DNA from: Strongylocentrotus purpuratus
Lineage: Eukaryota; Echinodermata; Echinoidea; Camarodonta; Strongylocentrotidae
NCBI RefSeq assembly: GCF_000002235.5
Contig: NW_022145532.1
Span: 620,001-684,000, forward strand
Direction of reading: 5' to 3'
Length of the DNA: 64,000 nt
In this document: positions 1-12,629 of the stretch, piece after piece
Layout: every line of letters begins with the position of its first letter
How positions within the stretch are numbered: position 1 is the stretch's first letter
The notes under the pieces: generated by a model
Told to the model about the DNA's origin: nothing
What the model saw: the letters and a program-made list of their open reading frames with translations, nothing else
The model's database searches: none
Translations under genes and position numbers: made by a program

Positions 1-1
1 C

Positions 2-826
2 CGTCTTCATTGGAAGAACTCTGTGCGCCACAACTTGACAGTCTTTAGTTGCTTCGAGCGAGTCATTACAGAGGAAGGTTCGACGTCCCGTGGTTCGAAC
101 CGCTGGAGACTGATTGGAAACTGGAGATCAATACTGGAAAAAGCAGAAGCCGTTTCCGTTCGAAAGAGTAGACCATGCACTCCGAGTATTGTTGAAGAAT
201 TCATTAAGAAGAAGAAAAAGCACCATCACAAGACATCACGCATTAATAAGTTGGATATTGTTTCAAGGAGAGAAAAGGACCTGGCAAAGAGAAAGAAACG
301 TGAAAAGGCGAGGAAACTGAGGCTAGCAGCTGGTATTTGCAGAGTCAACAGGATGCCTTTAGCAGATTCAAACCATCATGACTTCACTACTCCCGTCAAA
401 CCGACCGAAGAACCGCTTCCATCCCGTATGTCAACTCCTCCTCCTAGACTCCCTGGTATCGAAAACATCTTTCTACCTTCACCTACCCCAAGCATCTCAC
501 CACTAAGAGAACCAATGAACATCTGGGAAGATGCGCCGGACGATTTTAATCTTCTATCCGTTCCTAATCTCTCCCTCATTGACGAAATCACTGACATAAT
601 CTCCGCTAACGATGAGGCAAAAGTTCCTCACCTTGAAGCACAGACGGATTCTTTAGACTTCATATCGCAGTATGAATCGGACATCGACGTCGCTATCGAG
701 CGACAATCGACTTGGCATCAATTTACACCAGAACAGAGTCCAGCGAAAGCGTGGTCTGAGTTGTCGAAGGCAGGCCTCAACGGGTATACTTCATCAGCAA
801 CGAACAAAACCTCTGGGATCTTGTAG
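2..826 (+). CDS. Forkhead-box transcription factor, 3'-terminal exon (partial)
   Basis: Open frame running in from the left edge to a TAG at 824-826. The first residues read RLHWKNSVRHNLTVFSCFER, the recognition helix of a forkhead domain (WKNS-RHNL core), followed by a wing-like stretch ending SNRWRLIGNW. Two basic clusters follow (KKKKKHHHK; RREKDLAKRKKREKARKLR), likely nuclear localisation or DNA-backbone contacts, then a Pro/Ser-rich segment and an acidic region with IWEDAPDDF that could be an activation domain. Known of the family: Fox proteins are nuclear DNA-binding regulators. The WKNSVRHNL form is common in FoxN-type proteins, but wing 1 is too divergent to assign a subclass. The N-terminal half of the domain lies outside the window. 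I see no donor before the stop, so this is probably the last exon. Confidence 0.85.
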   Translation, partial: RLHWKNSVRHNLTVFSCFERVITEEGSTSRGSNRWRLIGNWRSILEKAEAVSVRKSRPCTPSIVEEFIKKKKKHHHKTSRINKLDIVSRREKDLAKRKKREKARKLRLAAGICRVNRMPLADSNHHDFTTPVKPTEEPLPSRMSTPPPRLPGIENIFLPSPTPSISPLREPMNIWEDAPDDFNLLSVPNLSLIDEITDIISANDEAKVPHLEAQTDSLDFISQYESDIDVAIERQSTWHQFTPEQSPAKAWSELSKAGLNGYTSSATNKTSGIL

Positions 827-829
827 ATT

Positions 830-2230
830 CTACCGTGAATCCTGAATTTTTGGACTTGTATACCCTTAACGGTGAGTGGTCCTCAACAATGACGACAGGT
901 GACTGCCTATTGGTATCGTAAGAACATCTCATATAATAATGATGAGTATAGTTAGAATGTGGTTTTTATTTGTTGTAATATCTTGTCTGTATATATTATT
1001 AAGTGATCTATAATTATTTCCCATTAGTTTTTGAGACACAATGCTTAGTCATTCTAGTTTGTTAATTTATGTATGAACAATTTTTTATCCAAATTCTTGA
1101 TCACCCGTTTCGATGATTATTGTAAGATATTCATAACGGTATGGTTATTAAATCTGTAGTTCGTCAACAAGATGTTTGAAATAATGTGTTATTATGCATT
1201 TTGTGGTCGATAACTTTTTTGTGATAATCAATCATTAATTTTTACTACGAGATTGCGTTATTATCACTCTTTACTGTATTGTTGAATCGGCAGTAAACTT
1301 ATGTTGATGAGGTTCGTAATTTTTTTTTCGTGACATTCATATTAAGTAAATACCTTTTTTTAATATTCGAAATGAACGTCACCATCAGCTGATTAATCAA
1401 TACCTGCTTTCCCATTTTGTTTAACTTATCAATTCGACCTTAATACCACATTTTGTTTAGGAACACAGACCGTGTAAATATAGAGTTAAGCATTGAGTTA
1501 AAACAAGTTACGTCATATATACTTATCATAGTATTATGTACTGGCATTATTCTTACGATTCAAAAGTTGTCATGAATGAATTCATAAGACAGGAAATATT
1601 TTCACATTTCCATCCCTTTGTTATCGAATAATTCAACTAAAGATAAATTACGCGCACAATGTGTTGTCGCGTTATATACTAATATAAGAGTAAAAGATGT
1701 TAATCTGACGGCAAATAATTTTTGTTAATTACATAAATGTGAATTGTTTGTTCTAAGTAGTCAATTAATCCATTGGGTCCGTAAAGTGCACGAATTACTC
1801 GTTGCCATTGTAGCAATACACGGTCAATTTCTGAATGTGATATGTTTCTTCATATGGATTGGTATCCACGGTTGCTAGTTTTCTTTCTATTAAATACATA
1901 CGCAATGTCGTAAGAATTGAATATGTTAAGTGCCTCAAGATAGCCAATGTGTCTGTAAATACGAATTTTAATCAATACGTACATGAAAAGCAATAAATGA
2001 CCCTGAAGAAAAAAATCATTTCAATAACGTGCTTTTAAGTTTTATTTGTTATCGGGTGTAATTAACATGTAAACAACTAATTGGGAAAATGGGCACACTA
2101 TCTGTCAAGTTTAATATATAATACTGTCATACTGAAAGCTTGGATTAATGTATGTATTGACAAGGAAATATAGTATTCCTTGTTCGATAGTACATAATTA
2201 TTCTCATAATGGCTGCTCCCTCCTCGCCCC
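830..2230. other. AT-rich stretch, likely Fox 3' UTR or intergenic
   Basis: No exon, repeat or inverted structure recognised apart from the candidate poly(A) signal. Likely 3' UTR then intergenic DNA. Confidence 0.4.
1992..1997 (+). promoter_or_regulatory. Candidate poly(A) signal AATAAA
   Basis: An AATAAA about 1.17 kb after the forkhead stop codon, in AT-rich sequence with no other coding signal between. It may end the Fox transcript. Such hexamers are frequent in DNA this AT-rich, so the assignment is weak. Confidence 0.3.
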
Positions 2231-2254
2231 TCCCCGTGCATCCATCTATAGACA

Positions 2255-2430
2255 ACAACTGTGATGATGATGGTGGCTGCTGATTGTGGTTATGATGATG
2301 ATGAAATGACGATGTCGTTGATGATTATGATGCTTATGATACAGTGGTGACGATGGTACGTATTGACGATGATGGTGATGATGATGTATGCATAGTGATA
2401 AAATTAATGACGATGGTGATGACGGTGATG
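2255..2430. repeat. GAT/GATGGT microsatellite
   Basis: Imperfect triplet repeat of GAT, GGT and GAC. The histidine-rich minus-strand frame here is an artefact of the repeat. Confidence 0.8.
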
Positions 2431-2438
2431 TTTGTTGA

Positions 2439-2554
2439 TAGGGACTTTTAGATTTGCGTGGACTGATACGTGTGACGTCCATTCAAGGCAGTGCATTAAA
2501 AGGACGTCGATCGTAGCAATCCACATTGTTTTCGTGCAAACCTAAAAGTCCCTA
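2439..2554. mobile_element. Small MITE with TAGGGACTTTTAG termini
   Basis: A 116-bp segment with inverted ends TAGGGACTTTTAG / CTAAAAGTCCCTA, the match extending inward through a TTTGC. Flanked by TTGA on both sides (2435-2438 and 2555-2558), a probable 4-bp target duplication. No coding capacity. It sits inside GAT-rich repeat DNA. Confidence 0.6.
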
Positions 2555-3019
2555 TTGACATTACAATGATGACGGTGGTGATGCTGATGATAACAATGAC
2601 GACATGATATTGATGCTGTTGTTAAATAATAATGTTGATAACAATAGATTCTTATACAACGTATAATACTTTAAAAAGGTATATATGCGCTTTAAATAGT
2701 ACTGTAGATTTTCACATACACAAGAATAAGCAAATAGTTAACACATTATCATATTTATAGGTTCATAAGAATTAACATTTGTTGTAAGGGAACTCATTAA
2801 ACTTTATAATTTTTTCATTTGTTTCGCAATGCGCTTCTTTCATCACAAAGTTAGCGTGGATGTGTCTGAAGGGGATATTTCGCTGACCAAACCATACATA
2901 TACGGATATTGATATGACGAAAGGCCTTAAAATAAGAAAATAATAGTCATGAAGCATAGAATGACAAACGTTGATAACATTGTAGTAGTGGTGTAAAGGC
3001 AGCACCATGGAATGGACAT

Positions 3020-3249
3020 TTTAAAAAAAAAATTTTGGTTTCCAAATTTGAAAATTTGACATTTTGTTCCGTTGGGGGGGGGGGGGTAAGGTCACCATTT
3101 TTAGGTCAGCCATTGGCATAATTTTTTTTTTTTTTTAACTCAAAAGGGGGGGGGGTTCACAAAAAACATACACATAAAAAAAAAAAAAAGGGGGGGGGGC
3201 CGGGGTTAACCCCAAATCCCCCCACCCCCCCCCCCTGCGTACGCGCCTG
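3020..3249 (-). mobile_element. Truncated hAT-like MITE, inverted copy of the 4797-5237 element
   Basis: The right end carries GCGTACGCGCCTG, the terminus also found at 5226-5237. Interior words (AAATTTGACATTTTGTTCCGTTG, then poly-G, then AAGGTCACC and TTAGGTCAG) match the reverse complement of the element at 4797-5237. No left terminus is visible, so this copy appears truncated. It contains several poly-G, poly-A and poly-C runs. Confidence 0.6.
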
Positions 3250-3429
3250 ACTCCAGGTATAATTGCTCGATCTTCATCACGAGCATAGGCCTATTCCTCG
3301 TTTTTGTTATTCAATCACGAGCTGCATGTGGGACTGTAACTAAGTCTTAAGAGAAAAGTAGAAGTCAATATATTTCTACACGATAAAAGGCGGGAGAGTT
3401 ATTTTCGACTACATCACAATCCACTTACC

Positions 3430-3727
3430 CAGGGGCGGCGATTTCTGTTAATGACCGGGGGGGACGAAATGCGAAATTTTTTACAATGATGTTATGCGAG
3501 GGAGCGTAGCGACCGAGCGAGATTTTTTTTTTTCAATTTTATTAGTCTAAACGCTGCACTTTTGGGCCTTCCGGAGCCTAAAAGTGTGTTGCAGTAATTA
3601 TTCAGTATTATGCTATACAATTTGTTTTGCACTTTTTCAAATTTCCAGGGGGGGGACGATCCCCCTAAAAAAATTGAGGGGGGGGGGGGGGACGTGTCCC
3701 CCCGTCCCCCCGGGATCGCCGCCCCTG
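3430..3727. mobile_element. hAT-like MITE (CAGGGGCGGCGAT ends)
   Basis: Inverted termini CAGGGGCGGCGAT / ATCGCCGCCCCTG with an exact 8-bp target duplication CACTTACC at 3422-3429 and 3728-3735. The 8-bp duplication and CAGGGGCGG ends are typical of non-autonomous hAT elements. Several poly-G and poly-C runs lie inside. Short overlapping open frames on both strands are not genes. Confidence 0.85.
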
Positions 3728-3989
3728 CACTTACCAATCTGCAAATTCGAGGTTCGCCGCTTAGTAGTCTCATATTTCAAACATTCATAACTTTCTTTAT
3801 AAAATATCCATCTTGATGCTGAATGGAAACTAATCTTTATCCTTTTGGCGTAAAGTTAAATATATTTAATAGGATTACTTTGTAAGCGCCACGTGAGAAA
3901 TAGACAGATATTATTTACTTTCAACCCGACACACGATCCATTGGGTCAGGAGAGGACAGGCGCGTTAAATATTAAAACAAATTAATGCT

Positions 3990-3990
<1 letters not shown>

Positions 3991-4026
<36 letters not shown>
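3991..4026. repeat. Poly-C tract (36 C)
   Basis: Uninterrupted C homopolymer; the exact length is uncertain in any assembly. Confidence 0.9.
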
Positions 4027-4148
4027 ACTGAGCGAAATTTCGGTCGGCGCGATTGTCAAATTCCGGGGGCCAAAAAAGATTTTAGAATATTGCTCATTTT
4101 ACAATTTATGCGACAAATCGCGAGTTTCTCCACAAAGTTCACGTTTTG

Positions 4149-4173
4149 TGATGTCCCTTCTGGGCCACCATAC
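4149..4173. mobile_element. Terminus related to the 27-29 kb fold-back element
   Basis: GATGTCCCTTCTGGGCCACC matches, with one difference, the right end of the fold-back element at 27027-29124 (GATGTCCCTTCAGGGCCACC). The sequence 5' of it (ATCGCGAG..TCCACAAAGTTCACG) also recalls its CGTGAA/TTCACG interior. Probably a diverged or truncated relative. Confidence 0.4.
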
Positions 4174-4796
4174 ATGACTGAGGTCAGACAGCGCGCGCAA
4201 CCAATAAAGAGTCAGGGGTCGTTTCTCAAAACCGTCATAACTACAAGATCAACGACATCTCGACGCTGTCGCTCAATTTGTCCGCTAAGTGTTTCACAAA
4301 ACTGTCTTTGCCAAGATGAGTGACAACTTCCGCGACAATGCCTTGTTGCAACTCCAAAGCTGTCATATGCTTTGAGAACGCAATCTCAAGGCAACTTTAA
4401 GTGAGTATATAGGCAGCAAAAAAAATTAATATTCTTCAAGCTCTAGTTTTACTGACCAGTTCTTATTATTGTTAATATAAAAACATTAAACAAGCATAAA
4501 AACTGTTTCATAAGGATTAAATGCCTTAACGAGTAAATAAGATTATTTGCACAGATTTCGTTCTTCCTGTGTTTACCATATAAAAGTCGCCGAATCATTT
4601 TTTTAGATGTCATTAGTAACACATGTTTTTCATGCAAATTAGATATTTGTATGATTTGTGCTATCGCTCTCTAAGATTTATATATTTTTCAAACAGTTTG
4701 AGTGAAATTAACCCTCATAATCTCCTTTGGTAATTCAGGATAAAATATGATGGATTGTGACAAAGACTATATATTTTTAGCCAATAGTATCGAAGT

Positions 4797-5237
4797 CAGG
4801 CGCGTACACAGGGGGGTGTTTGGGGGTAAACCCCCCCCCCCCCCCGTTGGTATTTTTATGTGTATAAACCCCCCTAAAAAAAAAAAAAAAAAAAAAACCC
4901 TTCGTTTTTTTTTGTTTTTTTTAATTAATAAAAATATTCCCATGACTGACCTAAAAAAGGCGACCTTACCCCCCCCCCCCCCCAACGGAGCAAAATGTCA
5001 AATTTTCAAATTTCGAGACCAAAAAAAAAAAAAAAAAGTGTACCCCCCCCCCCCGCTTATTCAGCGGCCGGCTGAGTCGTTGCGATTTTTTTGGACCAAA
5101 AAAAAAAAAGTATCCTCTTACCCCCCCCCCCCCCCCCCGCTTATTCAGCAGCTGGCTAAGTCGATGCGAAATTTTCGGCCCGATTTAAAAATGTTAAACC
5201 CCCCCCCCCCCTTGAAATAATCCTGCGTACGCGCCTG
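4797..5237. mobile_element. hAT-like MITE (CAGGCGCGTAC ends)
   Basis: Termini CAGGCGCGTAC / GTACGCGCCTG with an exact 8-bp target duplication ATCGAAGT (4789-4796 and 5238-5245). 441 bp, internally made of alternating poly-C and poly-A tracts and a partly repeated CTTATTCAGC.GC.GGCT..GTCG unit. A 157-aa frame across it is low complexity and not a gene. Confidence 0.88.
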
Positions 5238-5264
5238 ATCGAAGTCATTAATTTGTCGCTGAAC

Positions 5265-5446
5265 CAGGGGCGGATCCAGCCGGCGGTAAGGGCGGGGACC
5301 CAAGAGGGGCCCTATTCGTGAAAAAATATTTAGCGGCGAATCGGTCGGCGAATGCGCCGGGGGGGGGGGGGGTGGGTGGGTAATGAGCCCTAATTTTGTT
5401 TTTGTTTCAGCACCCCCCCCCCCCCCCCTCCTGAATCCGCCACCGG
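5265..5446. mobile_element. hAT-like MITE (CAGGGGCGGATCCAG ends)
   Basis: Left end CAGGGGCGGATCCAG and imperfect right end CTGAATCCGCCACCGG, flanked by GCTGAAC on each side (5258-5264 and 5447-5453). Interior has poly-G and poly-C tracts. It lies only about 160 bp upstream of the first exon of the plus-strand receptor gene. Confidence 0.75.
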
Positions 5447-5607
5447 GCTGAACATGGTTTTGTGAAACGGGTTTTCTGCTTCCTGACATCTCCGTTGGTC
5501 GCGGACAAAGATAGGACTGTCATAGAGTTGGTTTCATGAAACAACACCCAGTAAGGTACTTGCTGGGTCGATTATTTTCTATTGGAGAGGCGAACATATT
5601 TGCAAAG

Positions 5608-8600
5608 ATGGCACAAATTATTCCGGTTTATCTTCCACTTTGGGTGGTTATAATAACGGTCTATGTTTCTTGGTGTACATCTGGAGTAGGCGCCATTCTA
5701 GCTGGTGGCTTGCCATTGATTTGCACGAGTCCTTGTCAACAAACGGTAAGTTTAGAATATACATGTACAATATGGAAAGCTATGGACCGTAGTGCAATTT
5801 CGTATGATTGAATTTCATTTCTGTCTATGTCAAGGGAATAGCCTATGAAGCTTCCTGTATACATTTATGGATCACATCCGGCTGAATGATGTTAACAGTT
5901 GCAAGAATACATGTATGTTGAGGATTATAAGGATATATTTTTGTCGGCAAAGGTACACTAGGAATGTGAATTTTTTTTTTATTTTTTTTTAATTATAAGT
6001 TTTTTTTTTTAATTGATGGTAATAATTGCATGCTTTCAACTTCCTATATCTGTTTTAATGATTATTATTGTTATTATTATGATTATCAATACTAATGTTG
6101 CTATTATCACTCTCATTATCATTGTTATTATTAATATTATTATTATTATTATAATTGTTATCATTGCAATCATTATTATTTGTTTAATTATTATTATTTT
6201 TATTGTTATTATTATCATCATCATCATCATCATCATCATCATCGTCATCATTTTTATCAGCATTATTGTTGTTCTTTTGGTTGGTGTTGTTATCATTGAA
6301 GGAAAAATAAACAAAACTGGAGTTCATGAATTGAAAAATTATACGGAAGAGTTGTATTTATTATTGGTTGAGAAACGTTGATATATATGAGCTTCCACTT
6401 TTCAAAAGTATGTTCGAAGCATTTGTTAGTTCAGTCAATCACTTTTTAACTTTGCAAAAGTTAATCTTCTATTCAATGAATCTTCTTTGTAGAATGTCAA
6501 ACTATCCTACTCTATATACAGAAACAGTGAATAACCTGTAATTTGTTTAGATGCATAATGGACTTTTCACAAGTTGAAAGATGGGTTTGATATACAGTGC
6601 GTCCCAGAAAAAACGAAACCGAGAAGTATCGATGTTTTATCATAACTTAATCACAACCATAATTAATGAATGATACATATTTGGAAAGCTTAGAGTCTCT
6701 TCTTTTAGTTGATGCTACTCATGTGATGCATATTTCACGCATGAGTGATTAAAAGCAATTTGAAGGAAGGAAACCGAAAAGTAATTTAGCGGGCGGTATC
6801 TGAATTTCAAAGAAAAAAATCATATGCCTAGAAAGTTCATTTTCTGCTCTTTCATATGATACCTCAATCAGGAAAAATAAGCCAGGAATAACAAAGTTCT
6901 GTTTGTTTAAAATAGCCCTTACATTTTCATAATTTTAACAAACGAATTCGTTTTCACTGGGTGCCTGCCGTAGCAAAAAGCAGATTTGACAAAAGACTTA
7001 ACTCCGTTTCGTTGACAATCAGCCATGCATGAAGACTCTCGTCTACGGCTGATTGTCAACGAAACGGAGTTAAGTCTTTTGTTAATTTCGTTTTTTGATA
7101 CGGCAGGAAGCCAGTGAAAACGAATTCGTTTAATAAAATTATGGAAATGCAAGCACTACTTTAAACAAACAGAACTTTGTCATTCCTCGCTCATTTTTCC
7201 TGATTGAGGTGTCATGTGAAAGGGCAGAAACTCAACTTTCTAGAAATGTGAATTTTTCTTCGAAATTCAGATATCGCCCGCCAAATGTCTTTTTGGTTTC
7301 CTTCCTTCAAATTGCTTTTAATCACTCATGCGTGAAATATGCATTATTTGAGTAGCATCACATGAAAGAGGAGATTCTAAGCTTTCCAAATATGTATCAT
7401 TCATTAATTATAGTTGTGATTAAGTTATGATAGAACATCGATACTTCTCGGTTTCGTTTTTTCTGGGACGCACTGTATAATATTTCAGTTCTGTTCCTAA
7501 GCGTCATTTAAAAAAAAAATAAGAACTAAATTACGGATTTTTAAAAATCCAAACCAGGTGTATCTTTTGAAATGTAGTTATGTCAAAGCTCCATGCATGT
7601 ACACGTAGAGCTCGTAGGACCCCACGTTAGACTAGAGTGTCCACCTGAACAATGGTTTTCCTGTTTGGCAATAAGTTTGTATAAGAGCCAAGTTCATCCA
7701 ATTTTGTGTAGTCATATATATGGACAGAAATTTTGTTTCTTGTGGCAACTCCACTCTAATGGGTTTGAATGGGTTCGAGGACCTCGGAAATTAATCAGTT
7801 TTGTTTTCCTCAATACATTCATGTCTACACTCACAATCACTCTATTTAAAATTACAAACTTCAACATGTTGATAAAGAATATTTGTGCCTATAACCTTAC
7901 TGATGTGTTGACCAATATCTATCGAACAATTTATTGAAATGCTACACCCATGTTTTCAGAGTCATAACAATTGTGATGAGAGCTATTCTCGAAATGATCG
8001 TGTACTATGCGAACACATGTCTCATAAGACGACTTTATAGGCGAGGTGTAGGTAAAACGAGTTCACAATTTCCCCAGCAATGATACGGACCCTTTTATTT
8101 CTCTACTTTAAAACACACACACACTATCATGTCATTTTCTTTACATCATCCCGCGGGAGGGGTGGAGGGGGGGGGGGGGCATACATAAGTGTAGACAAAA
8201 TAATGTAGGTCAGGTTTGATTATCGGGGTAGCTCCGGCTAGACAAATCTCCTTTGTCCCTGCATGCTCTCAACTGAGAATTCCCAGATTTTCATTTATTT
8301 AGATTAAGAACAGAACATTGTGCATTCGGAGCACTAAACGTGCGATTTGTTATATACTAATCAAAGCAATCAGTATAAAATCCAACTGTTGGGCATTCAT
8401 GTAGTAAGCATGGCTAGGTAAAGGTGGGGTTTCCGTCAGCCAGGTATTATAAATTATAATTTTCATAGATACCCAATAAACAAAATCACGTGAAAATCAC
8501 GTCAATATCAAGGTATCGACTTGAGGAGAGTTACGTTCTTCAAACACCTGACATTTACGTAAATGTGTTAATACGTTTATTGCACTAGGTAACTTAAAAC

Positions 8601-11600
8601 ACACGTACACTAAATCACGCAATTGTCACTGCAATATCACTATTATAATAACGTGATTATCCCTACCTTGGAGACCATGGTTACTAAACTTAATACTCCC
8701 GTGTTTGTTTGGTTATGAAATTACATCTTCATGAACGAAATTATCGCGTCACAGAAACACGTGAAGCGTTAGTGATAGTTTTAGTCAAAATATCTGCGTG
8801 AAATTCACGTGAATATTACGAGGCTGACTTGAGATGAATCATGTTCTTCATTCACGTGAAATTTACGTCGAAGAGGAAATATGTTACTGTAACCCTTGTT
8901 CAACCCAATAATTACGCAAATGTTACACAATAAATGAACCAAAATAGTGACGTTCTCATCCCGTTTCTGAACATCGTGTCTTGGATCTTCCATAATTACG
9001 TCCAGGCGCGCCGGAAGCAGTTTGGGATTAGAGGGGGTGGGAGGGGGTGGGTGCAAACATCCCAGAAGAGAAAGCTAGTTGCAACTGGTCCAGTTGATGA
9101 AGCAGTTAATGCCAACTGGTAACCCTGGAAATTGAAATGGGCTAAATGATCCAGTTGATCCAGGCCAGTTAGAATTCAACTGGTCTAGCTGAGCCATTAG
9201 AACCATTTGGTAAAACTTCCAACCAGTTGAACAGCAACAACACTTCAATACTGGTACGTCTGTATTTCCAATGTAAAGGCATTGGTAATAAGTAGACTTA
9301 CATAATTTAATTAATCGAAATTTTTTCATATACTTGTATTTTATTGAAATTATTTTAGTTCATAGTTAATGTTTCCCTTATTCATGTTTTAACTAAATGT
9401 AATTTATGCGAATTAGCGAAATGTCTTAATAACTGGTAATTTATATTTGTAGTATTTTCGAAATGAATTGCATATAACAAAATCATCAGTAATTAAGAAA
9501 TATGCTGTAAATTCAGATATATTGTTAAAAAAACATAGATCTGCACGCACCCCATATTCAATATGCAAATTAATTGGTGTCAGCTGGTGCAATGAAAATA
9601 TGCCAACAGTCAGTTATCAACTGGTGAACATAGAAATATGCCAACAGTCACGGGATTATCATCACGGAACTTAAATGGTAACTGTGAAACCATGAAGACA
9701 CCCAAGAATAACTCACTTTCACACCTGGAAAACACGGACTACCCAGCTTATATTAATAATCCGTTTGAGTCACGAGATCATCACCGCGGAACTTATGGCT
9801 ACTTTGCCTACCATTTAAATAGGTGTTTTAAGACACCTAATAATGACTAATTTTTCACACCTTAAAGTCACGTATGCCCAGCTTAGATTAATAATCCGTT
9901 TGAGTCACGAGATCATCACCGCGGAACTGCTGGCAACTTTGACTACCATTTAAATAGGTGTTTTAAGACACCTAACAATTACTAATTTTTCACACCTAAA
10001 TATCACGTATTCACAGCTTAGATTAGTAATCAGTTTTAACTACGTGATCATTACCAAGAAAGTTATGGTAACTTTGAAACTATTTAAAAAGTTGTTTTAA
10101 GACACCTAATAATTACTAATTTTTCACACCTAAAAGTCACGTATGCCCAGCTTAGATTAGTAATCAGCTTGAGCCACGTGACCATAACGAAGAAACGTAT
10201 GGTAACTTTGAAACTATTTAAAAAGTTGTTTTAAGACACCTAATAATTACTAATTTTTCACAACTAAAAGTCACGTATGCCCAGCTTAGATTAGTAATCA
10301 GCTTGAGCCACGTGATCATAACGAAGAACCGTATGGTAACTTTGAAACCATTTAAAGAGGTGTGTAAGACACCTCAGAATTACCAATTTAATATAACCAG
10401 AGATTCACGGACAGAACAATAAGACGATTAGCCGGTGTAAGTAACGTGATTATTACCATCAACCTTGGATAACCTGTGAAACCAATCGATAAAGGTGCTT
10501 ACAAGACCAAATAATTACGTATTTATCACCACCACCGGTTAACGGACAAAGAACTCGTTGCTTGGTCAAGTGGTTATTTGGTCATAAACACTTGATTTAC
10601 AGAGGTAAGTGTAATCACGTTACTCCAGTCGCGTGATAAATTGGTGGTTTTTAGGTTAGATGAATACGTGAACAGGAGTACCTTTTTTGTTTAAATGAAG
10701 GCAAGTGTCGATAACGTTTAAATCTAGTTCAAAAGGCACTATACTTTAAAATCACTTAAAATACACTCCCAAAAGAGGTTACTTTTTAGTGTTTTGTTTA
10801 TTGGGTACCCAATAATAGTACGTCAAAATGTAACATAGCATGGTCGGATAATTTTATATGTTATAGTTTGTTTTTATTCAGAGTTAAAAATATTACACTT
10901 TAATTTCCATGATTGGATCGGTCGTTTGATTTGCAGTTTGTAAAAATAACAAATAAAAAAGAAACCTGCTCATTTTTATAAGAGTATAGTATGACTTCGT
11001 TACATAAAATTCTCATTAGTCCTCGGGAAAGGTGTCAAGTTTTCCTAAATTGCTTTTTCAGATTTTTAGTTCCCCCTTTCTGTTACAGGATGCATCTCGT
11101 GTTTCAAGTTCATCGCTCCCACCATGCGTTATTACTCCAAGTAAGTCACGTAAAATATTTCTGTCAGAAATGTACTACATCGTAAATAATATCCATTATC
11201 AGTGTTTAAAAGAGGAGAGGAAAGGTTGTCATGACAATTTGTGCTTTGTGGTTTAATACCAATATATATATGTCTCGTCTCTCACTGCTTAACCAATCAT
11301 GTTTGTAAAAACCATTATATAGGCCTACTTGTCTCCTCCCCTTCTCTTCCTCCCTTTCCCCCTCTTTTGTTCTGCCACCTTCGTTTTTCTTCTTCTTTCT
11401 AGCTTCCTCTTTTTCCATGTTTTTTCTTCCTCTTTACATCCCTGTTCCTTCTCTTTTAATCCATCTCTATCTCTATGTTCCTCGCTCTCACCCTCTTTTC
11501 ATTAATATGTATTCTTTCATAATGCACATGGTCATACCTAAATGATACGTCAGTTCATTTATAATGACTTAAGATATACCTTTTTAAAAGTATACCAATA

Positions 11601-12099
11601 TAAGGTTCCTAATAAAGAAGATTTAGAAATAATGGCCACGTTTAAGGACAAACAAGCATTTTGCGAAAACGCCCTGATGAACTCAATTTATACATTTTTA
11701 TTTTGACGTAACTATGGTCACTTTTACCTCTATAGGATTTGAGACCCAGATCTATTAACTTACTGGAAGCCCTTCTTTTGTCCTGGCAGCAAAATTAATA
11801 ACACGATATTTAAATCAAGTTCTATACAACAAGCAGGTATCTGTTTAAACAAGATTGTTGTTTATGATTGGTTGGAAGTTATTGTATAAATTCGGTACAA
11901 AGAAAGTGTCAAAGATGGTTCTTGCATTCCTCCTAGATGTCTACCATAAATCAATACACATTTACTTGCAGAAGTAGATGACTGATATATAGTGATCTCT
12001 TTTAAGAGACTGAGAGGTTTGCTTTTTACACGACATTTCATAATTCTTTTCTCCCCCTCCCCCAATTTTGTTGTTGTTGTTGTATAAGTGCCTGATATA

Positions 12100-12157
<58 letters not shown>

Positions 12158-12597
12158 TAAACCAGTGCTGTCAGCATTAAAAGAAATCTATTCTTCCCGA
12201 AACATTCTAGAATTGTAAGAATGATCGGGCTGGTGGGACAAATCTGCTTGCAGGTATAACACAACATTCCATCAAGCACATTAAATGTCTTCCTTATTCA
12301 ATAAATGTATAATTAGGTCTAATGACAACAATGGCTAAGGTGTACAGGTCAGTATGTAGTATACCCTCAAATGGGGATACTGGGATAGTGCATTTTTTGT
12401 CAGATTTTCTGGGGATTTTGATTATTTTTGGTTTGATTTTGATTGGTAGATTGCTGGAATCGGAACACCGTACCTGTAAACCAGGCACCAGGTGGTCCCC
12501 TCCAGGTTGGTATGGGTTCTTCGTCTGTCATAGGACCAGATGGAAAGGTCTACCTGGAGATTTCTCCTCAGTGGCGTGCATCGCAAGGTGAACAACT

Positions 12598-12629
<32 letters not shown>

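Noticed and set aside
4747..5220. 157-codon Pro/Lys-rich frame
   Set aside because: Made of poly-C and poly-A runs of a hAT-like MITE.
6013..6381. Ile-rich 122-codon frame resembling a membrane protein
   Set aside because: Produced by an ATT/ATC microsatellite.
8472..10520. CRISPR-like array in the 136-bp repeat region
   Set aside because: Contiguous tandem repeat without short direct repeats and unique spacers, in a eukaryotic intron.
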